From Thermodesulforhabdaceae bacterium (GTDB lineage Bacteria > Desulfobacterota > Syntrophobacteria > Syntrophobacterales > Thermodesulforhabdaceae), in the NCBI GenBank assembly GCA_037482015.1, contig JBBFKT010000009.1:1-64000 (forward strand): 64,000 nt of DNA. The letters are read 5' to 3'. Below the pieces are notes generated by a model that was not told the DNA's origin, ran no database searches, and saw only the letters and a program-made list of their open reading frames with translations. Of the stretch, positions 52,540 to 63,278 are shown one piece after another (position 1 is the first letter of the stretch; each line of letters starts with the position of its first letter). A program made the position numbers and the translations under genes.

Positions 52540-52962
52540 TCATCTCCTTTGCTCAAATTCTTCAACTGCTTTTCTAAAACCTTCCGGAACTCTCACCGGT
52601 TTCTTAGATGATCGGTCAATCATAACATTTACAATATGTCCATCGGCTATTAAGATATTGCCCCTAAAAAGCGCAAGGTTAAAGGTAAAACTTGAATTCC
52701 CTATGTTAGAGATTTTGGCGCCAACATCGAGTTCATCATCAAAGAAGGCTTCTCCACGGTAGCGGCACAAAGCTTCAACAGTAAAGAAGTCGTAGCCATC
52801 CTCCAGGAGTTTTTCATAGCTATATCCAATAGCTTTCATATAATCCGTTGTGCCTATATCAAAATAGACTAAGTAGTTTGCAAAATAGACATGTCCCTGG
52901 GCATCCGTATCGGCATAACGAACTCGGACTGTGGTTCTAAATAGGAAATCACCTTCTTTCAT
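52540..52962 (-). CDS. YbgC-type acyl-CoA thioesterase
   Basis: A 140-residue hot-dog protein with RVRYADTDAQGHVYFANYLVYFD, the Asp-containing motif of the YbgC/4-hydroxybenzoyl-CoA thioesterase group, where Asp is the nucleophile or base. Size is normal. It probably hydrolyses acyl-CoA or acyl-ACP; the exact substrate is not evident. Confidence 0.85.
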   Translation of the reverse strand: MKEGDFLFRTTVRVRYADTDAQGHVYFANYLVYFDIGTTDYMKAIGYSYEKLLEDGYDFFTVEALCRYRGEAFFDDELDVGAKISNIGNSSFTFNLALFRGNILIADGHIVNVMIDRSSKKPVRVPEGFRKAVEEFEQRR

Positions 52963-53003
52963 GGGACTCTACTCCCGAAAACTTTCATATCACCACATCC
53001 ATA

Positions 53004-53282
53004 TTATTCGTTATTTACAAGCCTATAAAGATCCTTACCAACTTTGAAGAAAGGCAATCGCTTTGGTTCCACCTCTATTAGTTCTCCTGTTCTTGGATTT
53101 CTTCCTTTGTAGCCATCGTAGGACTTAACCTTAAAGCTCCCAAAACCTCTTATTTCTATCCGATCACCCTTTACCAAAGCCTCTTCCAGCACATCGAAAG
53201 TGATATTAACTATAGTTTCTGCAAGCTTAAGGGGAATTCCTTCACTCTTAGCAAGAGTTGTAATCAATTGGCTTTTAGTCAT
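53004..53282 (-). CDS. HU/IHF-family DNA-binding protein
   Basis: From the ATG at 53282 (GGAGGAAACT before it) the 92-residue protein has the whole HU fold: IEIRGFGSFKVKSYDGYKGRNPRTGE and PFFKVGKDLYRLVN. GRNPRTGE forms the DNA-grasping arm, with the Pro that intercalates between bases. It could be HU or an IHF subunit. It lies 15 bases downstream of serS. Confidence 0.92.
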   Translation of the reverse strand: MTKSQLITTLAKSEGIPLKLAETIVNITFDVLEEALVKGDRIEIRGFGSFKVKSYDGYKGRNPRTGELIEVEPKRLPFFKVGKDLYRLVNNE

Positions 53283-53297
53283 AGTTTCCTCCAATTC

Positions 53298-54617
<1,320 letters not shown>

Positions 54618-54626
54618 CTAATGAAA

Positions 54627-55529
54627 CTAATGAGTCTGGCTTTTCTCCGTTCCCGCCGGTGTTCCTGAAGGTTTTTCCACTTCGGCGCTTATAAATTCGA
54701 TCGTATAATCGGACAACTCATCAATGGGTGGCAAGTTGTAGAAAATCACCATAAAGGGCACTTTATCACCCGGTTTGATTCTAACATTGGAAAGTGTATC
54801 TCCTTCACGGCGCATCATGCGTTCCTGTATTTTATCAACTGTTAGTTGGGCAAGTTCTTCTTTACTGAAAAGATTTCCTGCATAGAACCGCTGACTCATG
54901 AGAGCTTTACCGTTAGTTCCAATCAATTTGCCTTCCAGAAGCACAAAGCTTACGGGTGTTTTACCCCCATTGACAGCCTCTCCCTGAACCACAAGTATCT
55001 GTCCCACCTGGACATTCTCAATGAAAAATGCTTGAGTCTGTTGATTAAGCTTTACGGCAGGACCGACTAACGATTCTTGGGATGAGGGCTCTTGAGTTGG
55101 TGCTGTTTTTGGTTGTTTGCCCACAAATTTATAGAACACAACCCCGAGAAGAACAACAACCACCAACGCAACAAGGATAAGCTTATTAGTCGCAAAAGAG
55201 GAAGAAGTTCTGGCTCGTGCCTTTTTTTCAGCGGCGGGATGTTCTGCTTCAATTTGATCTGAAACATCTTCCCTTTCGATATCTTCTGAAGGCAAATAGT
55301 CTGTTATTTGAACATCTCTGGTTCCGCCCGTAATCTTTTCAATATCTTCCCCGAAGGAATCGTCTAAAACTATAACTTTTTCATCCTTTTTTACTTTTTC
55401 CTGTGGAGGGCTCAAATCTATAGTAAAAACATGGCGGCATTTAGAACACCTAACTTTTACTGAATCCTTTTTAATTTTCGATGGGTCGATCTTAAATTTA
55501 GTTCCACAGGATTCGCACGTAACTATCAT
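54627..55529 (-). CDS. MJ0042 zinc-ribbon membrane protein with DUF3426-like domain
   Basis: From the ATG at 55529 (GGGAG six bases upstream) the 300-residue protein starts with IVTCESCGTKFKIDPSKI..VRCSKCRHVF, the MJ0042 zinc-finger pattern. A helix at about 122-142 anchors it in the membrane, and the remaining part (residues 165-280) resembles DUF3426 (LVVQGEAVNGGKTPVSFVLLEGKL). Such proteins are common in Desulfobacterota; function is unknown. It lies between hpt and serS on the same strand. Confidence 0.8.
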   Translation of the reverse strand: MIVTCESCGTKFKIDPSKIKKDSVKVRCSKCRHVFTIDLSPPQEKVKKDEKVIVLDDSFGEDIEKITGGTRDVQITDYLPSEDIEREDVSDQIEAEHPAAEKKARARTSSSFATNKLILVALVVVVLLGVVFYKFVGKQPKTAPTQEPSSQESLVGPAVKLNQQTQAFFIENVQVGQILVVQGEAVNGGKTPVSFVLLEGKLIGTNGKALMSQRFYAGNLFSKEELAQLTVDKIQERMMRREGDTLSNVRIKPGDKVPFMVIFYNLPPIDELSDYTIEFISAEVEKPSGTPAGTEKSQTH

Positions 55530-55550
55530 GAGCATCTCCCTTGCTCGACA

Positions 55551-56081
55551 TCAAATAAAGCACACTTCGTAAATGCCATCCAGATGACGATAACACTCTG
55601 AGTAATCTAAACCATACCCTACGAGAAAACCTTTCTCAACCTTAAAACCACAGTAATCTATCTCCACCGAACATTCCCGTCTTTCCATTTTGTCTATTAA
55701 TACACAAACTTTCATAGACGAGGGGTCGCGCTGTTTAATATATTTTACCACCCAGTCCAGACTTAAGCCGGTATCAACAATGTCCTCAACCAAAATAACA
55801 TCCTTACCTTCAATGGGAAGTTCTATGTCCTTAGTTACTCTAATAGTTCCGCTACTTTCATCCTGCAAACCGTAACTGGAAATCCTTATGAAATCAATTT
55901 TAACAGGTAAATTTATGAACCTCACTAAGTCAGCTAGAAACACAAAAGCACCCTTTAAGATTCCTATAACGATAAGCTCATCCTTACCCGAATATTCCTG
56001 ATTAATCCTATCCGCCAGGTCTTTAATTCTTTCTTTTACTGTCTTCCCATCGATAATGCACTTAAGGGTATGAGGTTTCAT
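55551..56081 (-). CDS. hpt: Hypoxanthine phosphoribosyltransferase
   Basis: The 176-residue protein has the PRPP-binding loop DVILVEDIVDTGLSLDWVVKYI and the family motifs VIGILKGAFVFLADLVR and IDFIRISSYG. It salvages hypoxanthine and guanine with PRPP. GAGAATAGCTC precedes the ATG. Confidence 0.95.
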   Translation of the reverse strand: MKPHTLKCIIDGKTVKERIKDLADRINQEYSGKDELIVIGILKGAFVFLADLVRFINLPVKIDFIRISSYGLQDESSGTIRVTKDIELPIEGKDVILVEDIVDTGLSLDWVVKYIKQRDPSSMKVCVLIDKMERRECSVEIDYCGFKVEKGFLVGYGLDYSECYRHLDGIYEVCFI

Positions 56082-56353
56082 GAGCTATTCTCCAAGAAAA
56101 TTCCAAGACAATAATAGTATAAGCCACTATCCCCACTACGTTTTCACATTGAAAGAAAATCGTGAAAAAGTCAACAATACCTTTTTACTCCTGCTGAACA
56201 AGTGCGGGCGTAAAAAATGATTTCACCTGTATCTTCCGTAAAAACAACCGTTAACACCCCTTATTTCTTGCGTTTCAAGAAATGCTTTTTTAAAATAGCT
56301 ATCTGTTAAAAACGTCCTGAAAAAGAACTATCCCATTATTGAAAGGAAAAAAT

Positions 56354-57028
56354 ATGAGAAAGCTAGATCAAACATTGGCACTGGTATGGTTGTTTCTCGT
56401 GTTTTCCCTTATCTACTCCGGTAATGCCTTAGGAGCTGACTCTTATGTAACTGATCGGGTCGATATCCAATTTCGCACAGGTCCTGGAACCAGCCACAAA
56501 CTAATTGGCACTCTGACACCTGGTATATCGGTAGAGGTTAAAAAGGAACAGGGGGGATGGTGCCTGGTGGTTCCCAAAGAGGGACCATTTTCCGGAAAAG
56601 AAGGATGGGTCCACAAGCGTCATATAACTTCTTCTCCCCCAAGCACCAAGGACGTAGTTCAGCTTACGGAAGAAAATAAAAGCCTAAAGACGACAATCAC
56701 CCAATACGAAAATGAAGTTGCATCACTAAAGCAAACTATAGCGTCAATGGAAAAAGCACTAGAAGAATCCAAAGCTCAATACACCAAACTCCAGACAGAA
56801 GCTGCCGACTTTCTTTCACTCAAGCAAACCCACGACTCTCTTCAGAAAAATATAGCATCTCTTAAGGAAGAGCGAGATAAGCTTCAGGAAGAAAGTCGCA
56901 GAGCAAAAAATTCCGAGCGAATCAAATGGTTTCTCACTGGTGCTGGAGTGCTTTTCTGCGGATGGGTTATAGGAATGATTATGGGACGCTTACAACGAAG
57001 GAGAAACTATATTTCTTACTGGAGATAA
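56354..57028 (+). CDS. SH3-domain membrane-anchored protein (TIGR04211 type)
   Basis: From the ATG at 56354 (AAAGGA upstream) the 224-residue protein has a signal peptide, a bacterial SH3 domain (residues about 30-95; DRVDIQFRTGPGTSHKLIGTL, GKEGWVHKRHIT), a long coiled coil (about 105-190), and a C-terminal helix (FLTGAGVLFCGWVIGMIMG) followed by basic residues. This is the SH3-coiled coil-TM family found near rRNA/tRNA or nucleotidyltransferase genes in Proteobacteria. It is probably periplasmic and cell-wall related. Confidence 0.85.
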   Translation: MRKLDQTLALVWLFLVFSLIYSGNALGADSYVTDRVDIQFRTGPGTSHKLIGTLTPGISVEVKKEQGGWCLVVPKEGPFSGKEGWVHKRHITSSPPSTKDVVQLTEENKSLKTTITQYENEVASLKQTIASMEKALEESKAQYTKLQTEAADFLSLKQTHDSLQKNIASLKEERDKLQEESRRAKNSERIKWFLTGAGVLFCGWVIGMIMGRLQRRRNYISYWR

Positions 57029-57171
57029 CAACTAAGAACTCTTAATCCAGTTTGCCTCTTAAGGATAGCTTACCGTGATTAGATGTTTTGCAAACTTTAC
57101 CTCGCTATTCTTGTGTAAGCCCGGAAATTGTGCACTCTTATATTACGCCAACCCAGATACTCAAGAATTTC

Positions 57172-57198
57172 TTGACTTTGCATCAGGAAAGATATAGT
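57172..57198 (+). promoter_or_regulatory. Putative promoter of tRNA-Gly
   Basis: TTGACT (57172-57177) and TATAGT (57193-57198) are separated by 15 bases; a TAGTTA two bases on gives 17. The tRNA 5' end is 20 bases further. It may also start the rimP-nusA-infB transcript. Confidence 0.5.
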
Positions 57199-57217
57199 TA
57201 AAATGTGGCTTTTGAGA

Positions 57218-57293
57218 GCGGGCATAGCTCAGTTGGTAGAGCACAAGCTTCCCAAGCTTGGGGTCGCGGGTTCGAGGCCCGTTGCCCGCTCCA
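57218..57293 (+). tRNA. tRNA-Gly (CCC)
   Basis: A 76-base cloverleaf: acceptor GCGGGCA/TGCCCGC, D arm with AGCTCAGTTGGTAGAGC, anticodon stem CAAGC/GCTTG around TTCCCAA (anticodon CCC at 57251-57253), T loop TTCGAGG, and an encoded CCA. It sits directly upstream of the nus operon. Confidence 0.95.
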
Positions 57294-57441
57294 AAGTTCG
57301 TGGGAAAAACGCGAAAGTCCCTTATTGAGGGGGTGCTTCTCGGGAGTGCCTGCTTCGATTAGTGGACGGATCAGCTATGGGGAAAACGTTGTGGTAAACA
57401 TGTAGCACAATAGTTGAACCTGAGAATGATCTTGGTCTGCT
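57294..57441 (+). other. Leader region between tRNA-Gly and rimP
   Basis: No gene is convincing here; a frame crossing the tRNA is a shadow. The stretch precedes a strong terminator and so probably forms the leader through which the nus operon is transcribed or attenuated. Confidence 0.4.
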
Positions 57442-57474
57442 AAAGAAGTGGGCTCTTTGCCCACTTCTTTTTTT
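57442..57474 (+). terminator. Strong terminator/attenuator before rimP
   Basis: AAAGAAGTGGGC (57442-57453) pairs with GCCCACTTCTTT (57459-57470) around TCTTT and is followed by T residues. Its position 16 bases before the rimP start suggests control of read-through into the rimP-nusA-infB operon, perhaps by NusA itself. Confidence 0.85.
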
Positions 57475-57489
57475 GTGGTGGGATAAAAA

Positions 57490-58014
57490 GTGGTGGACAA
57501 AAAGGAAAAAGAGTTGGTTGAGAAAATTAGATTAATGATCGAGCCTGTGGTAAGCTCAGAGGGTGTCGAGCTTCTTGACGTTGAGTTTCGTCGAGAGCCT
57601 CAGGGGTATGTGCTTAGAGTTTTCATAGATCATAAGGACGGTATAACTATAGAGGACTGCTCTCGAGTCAGTTACACTCTTAGCGACTTTCTTGATGTAG
57701 TCGATCTTATTCATCACGCTTACCACCTTGAAGTCTCATCCCCTGGTTTGGATCGACCACTAAAAAAACCGGAACACTTTTCTCGACATGTTGGAAGCAT
57801 AATTACCGTAAAAACATATAGCCCCATATCTAAACGGAAAAACTTCAAGGGTTTTCTACAAGGGGTTTCTGAAAGTGAAATCACTCTAGAATGTGATAGA
57901 GAAACTTTCACTATTCCGATTGAGTTGATTGAAAAAGCAAATCTTGCTTATTTTGAAACAGAAAAAGCGAAAAAAAAGCAAAAAATTAAACATATACCCT
58001 TGTGTGATAAATAA
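57490..58014 (+). CDS. rimP: Ribosome maturation factor RimP
   Basis: The 174-residue protein starts at GTG (GGTGGGA upstream) and shows RimP features: EGVELLDVEFRREPQGYVLRVFIDHKDG and YHLEVSSPGLDRPLKKPEHF. RimP helps assemble the 30S subunit. It begins the conserved operon with nusA and infB. Confidence 0.95.
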   Translation: MVDKKEKELVEKIRLMIEPVVSSEGVELLDVEFRREPQGYVLRVFIDHKDGITIEDCSRVSYTLSDFLDVVDLIHHAYHLEVSSPGLDRPLKKPEHFSRHVGSIITVKTYSPISKRKNFKGFLQGVSESEITLECDRETFTIPIELIEKANLAYFETEKAKKKQKIKHIPLCDK

Positions 58015-58030
58015 GGAGACAAAACAAAGC

Positions 58031-59287
58031 ATGACAACAATGTCAGAGCTAGCAAGGCTGATTGACCAGGTCAGCAGAGAAAAGGGAATAGAGAAACAAG
58101 TTTTAATTGGAGCTCTGGAAGAAGCAATAGCTACAACCATCAGAAAAAAGCTCGGCTCGAAGGCCGAAATATTGGTAAGATGGGACGAAGAAAAAGGTGA
58201 AATTGAAGCGGTCAAGTTTTACAAAGTAGTAGATGAAGTTAAAGATCCTAACTGGGAAATGTCTATAGAAGAAGCCACCAAGTATGCTCCCGAGGCGGAG
58301 GTAGGAGATGAGGTAGGGATATCGCTAGATCCTACAAAGCTTGGAAGAATCGCCGCTCAAACAGCAAAGCAAATAATTCTTCAAAGACTACGGGATGCTG
58401 AAAGGGACGCTGTTTATGAAGAATTTAAGCACCGCCGAGGGGAAATCATTCATGGAGTAGTCCAACGCGTAGATAAAACAGGCGTAACCATAAATCTCGG
58501 CAAAGCAGAAGCATTCCTTCCCGTAAAGGAGCAAATCCCTCAGGACAATTACAGACCAGGGGATCGGGTGCGAGCCTATATTCTAGAAGTAAAAAAATCC
58601 GGCAAGGGTCCACAAATAATCGTCAGCAGAACCCATCCATCTTTCCTTATTCAACTGTTTGCTTTGGAGGTTCCGGAGATTCAGGAAGGTATAGTAAGCA
58701 TCATCGCAGCATCAAGAGAACCTGGTTCGAGAGCAAAGATAGCCGTTGTTTCTAAAGATCCATCCGTTGATCCTATTGGAGCTTGTGTGGGAGTCAAAGG
58801 TAATCGAGTCCAAAAAGTTGTGCAGGAACTTAGAGGAGAAAGGATTGACATAATACAATGGAATGTGGATCCTGCAAAGTTTGTTGTAAATGCCCTGGCT
58901 CCGGCGGTAATAAGTAAAGTGATAATTGATCAGGCTAATCAAGCTGTCGAAGTTATAGTCCCGGATGACCAACTATCGCTCGCAATCGGAAAACGAGGCC
59001 AAAATGTTCGTCTAGCAGCTAAACTAACAAATTGGAAGATTGATGTAACAAGCGAAACTCGATACGAACGCCGTAAAGATGGTCGTTATCAAGAATTTTT
59101 CACTCTCCAAAACATGACAGAAGATTTGGTTGATATGCTTTTTGATGAGGGTATTACGTCACTTGAAGAATTCGTAAACACCGATACTGACTACCTGGAA
59201 TCAATCATGGGACTTTCCAAGTCCACAATTGAAGGACTGAAGACCGAAGCTCTTAACGTTATCAGGAAAAGGACATCAAAAGGCTAA
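58031..59287 (+). CDS. nusA: Transcription factor NusA
   Basis: From the ATG at 58031 the 418-residue protein has the NusA N-terminal domain, an S1 domain (RRGEIIHGVVQRVDKTGVTINLG), and KH domains (VDPIGACVGVKGNRVQKVVQEL and LAIGKRGQNVRLAAKLTNW). One short acidic helix-hairpin repeat follows (residues about 360-415), so the C-terminus is shorter than in E. coli. AAGGAG lies 12 bases before the ATG. Its stop overlaps the ylxR start (TAATG). Confidence 0.96.
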   Translation: MTTMSELARLIDQVSREKGIEKQVLIGALEEAIATTIRKKLGSKAEILVRWDEEKGEIEAVKFYKVVDEVKDPNWEMSIEEATKYAPEAEVGDEVGISLDPTKLGRIAAQTAKQIILQRLRDAERDAVYEEFKHRRGEIIHGVVQRVDKTGVTINLGKAEAFLPVKEQIPQDNYRPGDRVRAYILEVKKSGKGPQIIVSRTHPSFLIQLFALEVPEIQEGIVSIIAASREPGSRAKIAVVSKDPSVDPIGACVGVKGNRVQKVVQELRGERIDIIQWNVDPAKFVVNALAPAVISKVIIDQANQAVEVIVPDDQLSLAIGKRGQNVRLAAKLTNWKIDVTSETRYERRKDGRYQEFFTLQNMTEDLVDMLFDEGITSLEEFVNTDTDYLESIMGLSKSTIEGLKTEALNVIRKRTSKG

Positions 59288-59541
59288 TGACGGTAACTAG
59301 AGAATGCCATATCCCCATAAGAACGTGCATAGTGTGTGGTAAAAAGAAGCCGAAAAAAGAATTGTTAAGGCTTGTTCTCAATTCAGATGGGGTTGTAATT
59401 TTAGATACTTTACAAAGAATGAGCGGGCGAGGTGCTTATGTTTGCTACGAGTGCCTGCAATATCTAAAATGGAACAAAAAGCTTGAAAGGGCCTTCCGAG
59501 GGCGAGCAAAAGGTTTGAGCGTCCAGAGCCCCCAAATATAG
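59287..59541 (+). CDS. ylxR: YlxR-type nucleic-acid-binding protein
   Basis: The 84-residue protein has [19 protein letters not shown] and [11 protein letters not shown], the DUF448/YlxR signature usually found between nusA and infB. It is presumed to bind RNA. Confidence 0.9.
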   Translation: MTVTRECHIPIRTCIVCGKKKPKKELLRLVLNSDGVVILDTLQRMSGRGAYVCYECLQYLKWNKKLERAFRGRAKGLSVQSPQI

Positions 59542-59560
59542 ATTTCAGGAGAGCATAAGA

Positions 59561-62500
59561 ATGGCGCGGTTAAGAGTTCACGAATTAGCAAAAGAATTAA
59601 ACATATCTCCAAAAGAGCTCCTAGATAAAATGAATGAGCTCGGTATTCCCTATAAGAATCACATGAGTATCCTGAGCACCGACGATGCAAATTACCTGCG
59701 CCGATTTTTTAAAAAGTTCGCTAGACCCTCAGGTAACGTCGTTGAGAATATTATGGCAGCTACAAAGCAGGTCATTGTTAAGAAAAAGCCTAAAAAGGAC
59801 TACCAAAAACCAGAAGAGGAAGAAGTAATAGCTGAAGATGTTGTAACATCTCAACCGGCTATTTCTCCAGAACCTCCAAAAACCGCGCCTGAAGAGCAAA
59901 TTGAAGAACAAATTGAAAAAGAGTTAGTAGTATCAGCAGAACCAACTATTGAAACACCAATTGTCGTAGAAGAAGATCATAAACAAAAAGAATTGGTTGA
60001 TATTTCCCCACCTGAATTAGTAGAAAAGGAATTGGAGATGGGGCATCTTTACGAAGAAAAAACCGCCATATCCGCCAAGGCACCTGTTACAGACGAAACA
60101 ATTCCACAACCAGAGGCTGAAACTGCAATTGTCACTGAACTTAAAGAATCACGTAGCCTGGAAATAGTCCGAGAAGACCTCGAAAAATCAGCAAAGGTAG
60201 AAAAGGAAACAATAGAAACACCGCCGCAGATACCAGAAATTTCTGAAGATTTAGATCTAGAAGTCAAAGCTCCATCTGAACAAACCAAAGCCGAGACTGC
60301 CGCACCGGAAAAGGTTTATGAAGCAATCACGACGGAGGAAATAAAACAGGAAATCGAAGAAGATACTAAGATTTCAGAAGAAAAACTTGAGTCTGAAGAA
60401 GCTGAGGCAGTTCAAGAATCAGAAAAACCTCTTAAACCTAAAAGACATAGACGCCGCAGAAGAAGGAAACCGAAAAAGGAAGAACCAGCAAAGATTATCC
60501 AGTTGCCAGAAATAATTCCACCCGTCGAAGAAGAAGATCACGAAGAAATTTTAGAATCCAAAGTAAGAACTCGTATTGTTGTAGAAGAAGCTGCTCCTAA
60601 AAAACAAATTAAGTCGCCAAAGAAATTTAGACCAAAAGAGGACATCAAAGTAGAACGCGAAGAAGAAGATGTAGATATTCCGTCAAAATTCTTAAAACCG
60701 AAGCGAGATGATCGAAAGATACTTGATGAAGTTCGAGAGCCATCAAAGATATCCATCACGAAAGCTGAAGCACCACCACAACCCAGCACTCTTCCTCCAA
60801 AGGCGGCGAAAAGAAAGATTCGTGTTGAAGATGCTATCATTGTAGGCGAACTGGCCCACCAAATGGGCGTTAAAGCATCCGAAGTTATCAAGAAACTCCT
60901 GCTTCTAGGACTACCGGTTACGGTAAATCAAGCTATAGACTTTGATACGGCTGCTATTTTGGCTTCTGAATTCGGTTACGAAGTGGAAAAGAAAGGCATA
61001 GAAGAAGAAACGATTTTAGCTGTTCAGGAAGACCGCCCTGAAGATCTTAAGCCTCGTCCCCCTGTTGTAACCGTTATGGGTCACGTGGATCACGGAAAAA
61101 CATCGCTCCTCGACACTATTCGCCACACCAACGTTACATCTGCAGAAGCTGGAGGCATTACTCAGCACATTGGAGCCTATCATGTGCATCTTGATAAAGG
61201 AGACATCGTTTTCCTTGATACCCCAGGTCATGAAGCATTTACCGCAATGAGAGCCCGAGGTGCAAAAGTAACCGATATAGTTATTCTGGTTGTTGCGGCT
61301 GATGATGGGGTAATGCAACAAACAATTGAAGCAATAAATCATGCTAAAGCCGCTCAAGTGCCAATAATTGTTGCCATTAACAAGATAGATAAACCAAATG
61401 CAAATCCTGAGCGAGTCAAACGGGAATTGGCGGAACAGGGGCTTATACCCGAAGAATGGGGCGGCAATACTATAATGGTAGAAGTATCGGCGAAAAAGAA
61501 AATCGGTATTGAAGACTTACTGGAAATGGTGCTTCTCCAGGCGGAATTGATGGAACTCAAAGCAAATCCTGACAAACCCGCTCGAGGTCGAGTCATTGAG
61601 GCGAAGCTTGAAAAGGGTAGAGGTCCCGTAGCTACAGTTTTAATCCAGGAAGGCACACTTAAGCTGGGAGACGCCTTTGTATGCGGAGTCCACTATGGAA
61701 AAGTTAGAAACATCTTCAACGATCTTGGACAGCGTATTGAATCAGCAGGACCATCCATGCCAGTAGAAGTAATAGGACTTTCAGGGGTGCCTCAAGCAGG
61801 TGATGACTTCGCTGTAGTGGCCGACGAAAAACAGGCTCGAACTCTGGCCGAATATCGCTTGAGAAAACAGCGCGAACGAGAGATCTCTCTCACAACAAAG
61901 GTTACTTTGGAAAAGCTTTATGAACAAATCCGAGAAGGACAGCTTAAAGAACTTAATCTCATACTTAAGACCGATGTTCAGGGATCTCTTGAAGCACTTG
62001 CTGAAGCCATCAGGAAGCTTTCGCATCCCGAAATAAAAATCAACATCATCCATTCAGCCACCGGAGCAATCAATGAAACTGACATTATGCTAGCATCGGC
62101 ATCGAATGCCATTGTGATCGGTTTTAACGTAAGACCAGACGCTAAAGTCGAGGAAATAGCTCAGCGAGAAAAGGTCGATGTAAGATTTTACAATGTTATT
62201 TACCAGCTCATCGATGACATCAAAGCAGCAATGGAAGGGTTGCTTGAACCTGAATATAAGGAAAAAGTTTTGGGACGAGCCGAAGTGCGCCAGACATTTC
62301 ATATTTCAAAAGTTGGCACGGTAGCGGGTTGTTATGTAACAAGTGGTGTGGTCCAGCGGGGAGCCAAGGTGCGCGTGCTTCGTGATCAGGTGGTGGTGTA
62401 TGATGGAAGGATAATATCGCTTAAACGGTTTAAAGAAGATGCTCGCGAAGTTAAGGCTGGTTTTGAATGCGGAATTCTTATCGAAAACTTTAACGACATA

Positions 62501-62605
62501 AAGGTTGGCGACATACTCGAAGTTTATACGATGGAAGAAGTAAAACCAACCATTGATGGCACTTCAATTCAGGAATCAAAACAAGACTCCCAGGATAAGC
62601 GTTAA
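59561..62605 (+). CDS. infB: Translation initiation factor IF-2
   Basis: The 1014-residue protein starts with an IF2_N domain ([20 protein letters not shown]), then an unusually long, acidic and Glu/Pro/Lys-rich linker (about 65-420), a second IF2_N (about 425-475), and the GTPase core: G1 GHVDHGKTS at 507-515, [16 protein letters not shown] and SAKKKIG. Domains II-IV follow with [23 protein letters not shown] precedes the ATG. Confidence 0.97.
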   Translation: MARLRVHELAKELNISPKELLDKMNELGIPYKNHMSILSTDDANYLRRFFKKFARPSGNVVENIMAATKQVIVKKKPKKDYQKPEEEEVIAEDVVTSQPAISPEPPKTAPEEQIEEQIEKELVVSAEPTIETPIVVEEDHKQKELVDISPPELVEKELEMGHLYEEKTAISAKAPVTDETIPQPEAETAIVTELKESRSLEIVREDLEKSAKVEKETIETPPQIPEISEDLDLEVKAPSEQTKAETAAPEKVYEAITTEEIKQEIEEDTKISEEKLESEEAEAVQESEKPLKPKRHRRRRRRKPKKEEPAKIIQLPEIIPPVEEEDHEEILESKVRTRIVVEEAAPKKQIKSPKKFRPKEDIKVEREEEDVDIPSKFLKPKRDDRKILDEVREPSKISITKAEAPPQPSTLPPKAAKRKIRVEDAIIVGELAHQMGVKASEVIKKLLLLGLPVTVNQAIDFDTAAILASEFGYEVEKKGIEEETILAVQEDRPEDLKPRPPVVTVMGHVDHGKTSLLDTIRHTNVTSAEAGGITQHIGAYHVHLDKGDIVFLDTPGHEAFTAMRARGAKVTDIVILVVAADDGVMQQTIEAINHAKAAQVPIIVAINKIDKPNANPERVKRELAEQGLIPEEWGGNTIMVEVSAKKKIGIEDLLEMVLLQAELMELKANPDKPARGRVIEAKLEKGRGPVATVLIQEGTLKLGDAFVCGVHYGKVRNIFNDLGQRIESAGPSMPVEVIGLSGVPQAGDDFAVVADEKQARTLAEYRLRKQREREISLTTKVTLEKLYEQIREGQLKELNLILKTDVQGSLEALAEAIRKLSHPEIKINIIHSATGAINETDIMLASASNAIVIGFNVRPDAKVEEIAQREKVDVRFYNVIYQLIDDIKAAMEGLLEPEYKEKVLGRAEVRQTFHISKVGTVAGCYVTSGVVQRGAKVRVLRDQVVVYDGRIISLKRFKEDAREVKAGFECGILIENFNDIKVGDILEVYTMEEVKPTIDGTSIQESKQDSQDKR

Positions 62606-62607
62606 AG

Positions 62608-62901
62608 ATGGCAATGACCGTGGGGATTTCTCGCATTACTCTAATTATTCCTGAAGGCATGTCGCTCAAATCAAAAAGAAAGGTTGTAAAAAGCCTTGTG
62701 GAAAGATGCCGTAACAGGTTTAACGCTTCCGTTGCAGAAGTGGATGATCATGATCTTTACCAGAAAACCACTCTTGCTATTGCTGTAGTTGGCAAGGATG
62801 GACGCACAGTAAATACCATCCTTGATAAAATCACCGAATATGTGGATTCGCTCAAACTGGCGGAAATTATCGACCAGGAAATAGAGCTTATCCATTATTG
62901 A
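62608..62901 (+). CDS. ylxP: DUF503 protein YlxP
   Basis: A 97-residue protein with LIIPEGMSLKSKRKVVKSLVERCRNRFNASVAEV, the DUF503/YlxP signature. It is a small conserved member of nusA-infB operons, probably linked to ribosome assembly. It follows infB by two bases. Confidence 0.9.
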   Translation: MAMTVGISRITLIIPEGMSLKSKRKVVKSLVERCRNRFNASVAEVDDHDLYQKTTLAIAVVGKDGRTVNTILDKITEYVDSLKLAEIIDQEIELIHY

Positions 62902-62912
62902 GAGGATAAATT

Positions 62913-63278
62913 ATGAGAAAATATCCCCGAAAACTACGGGTTGCTGATTTAATTAAAGAGGAAATAGCAGAAATTCTTCACCGCAAGGTGAAGGATCCTC
63001 GCATCCAGGGAATTACCGTTACGGAAGTTCGGATGACGGACGATCTCAAGGAAGCAACTGTTTTCTACTGCGAAACGTTTCATAAAAGTGACCGAGCAGA
63101 ATTAAAAGTAGCAATGGAAAGTGCCGCTGGATTCATACGCCGTGAATTGGCGGAGCGCATTCATCTGCGATCTATACCAAGACTTTCTTTTGTCTATGAT
63201 GATTCTTTCGATCACAGCGAGCGAATCGGATGGATTTTGAACTCGCTTAAATCCAAAGACGAACAGGGCCAGTTATGA
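62913..63278 (+). CDS. rbfA: Ribosome-binding factor A
   Basis: The 121-residue protein starts at an ATG with GAGAGGAT upstream and has the KH-type RbfA sequence: RVADLIKEEIAEILHRKVKDPRI, VTEVRMTDDLKEATVF and RSIPRLSFVYDDSFDHSERI. It binds 16S rRNA during 30S maturation. Its stop overlaps the next start. Confidence 0.96.
   Translation: MRKYPRKLRVADLIKEEIAEILHRKVKDPRIQGITVTEVRMTDDLKEATVFYCETFHKSDRAELKVAMESAAGFIRRELAERIHLRSIPRLSFVYDDSFDHSERIGWILNSLKSKDEQGQL

Noticed and set aside
57205-57405. Open frame across tRNA-Gly
   Set aside because: The tRNA cloverleaf is complete; the frame is a by-product of it.
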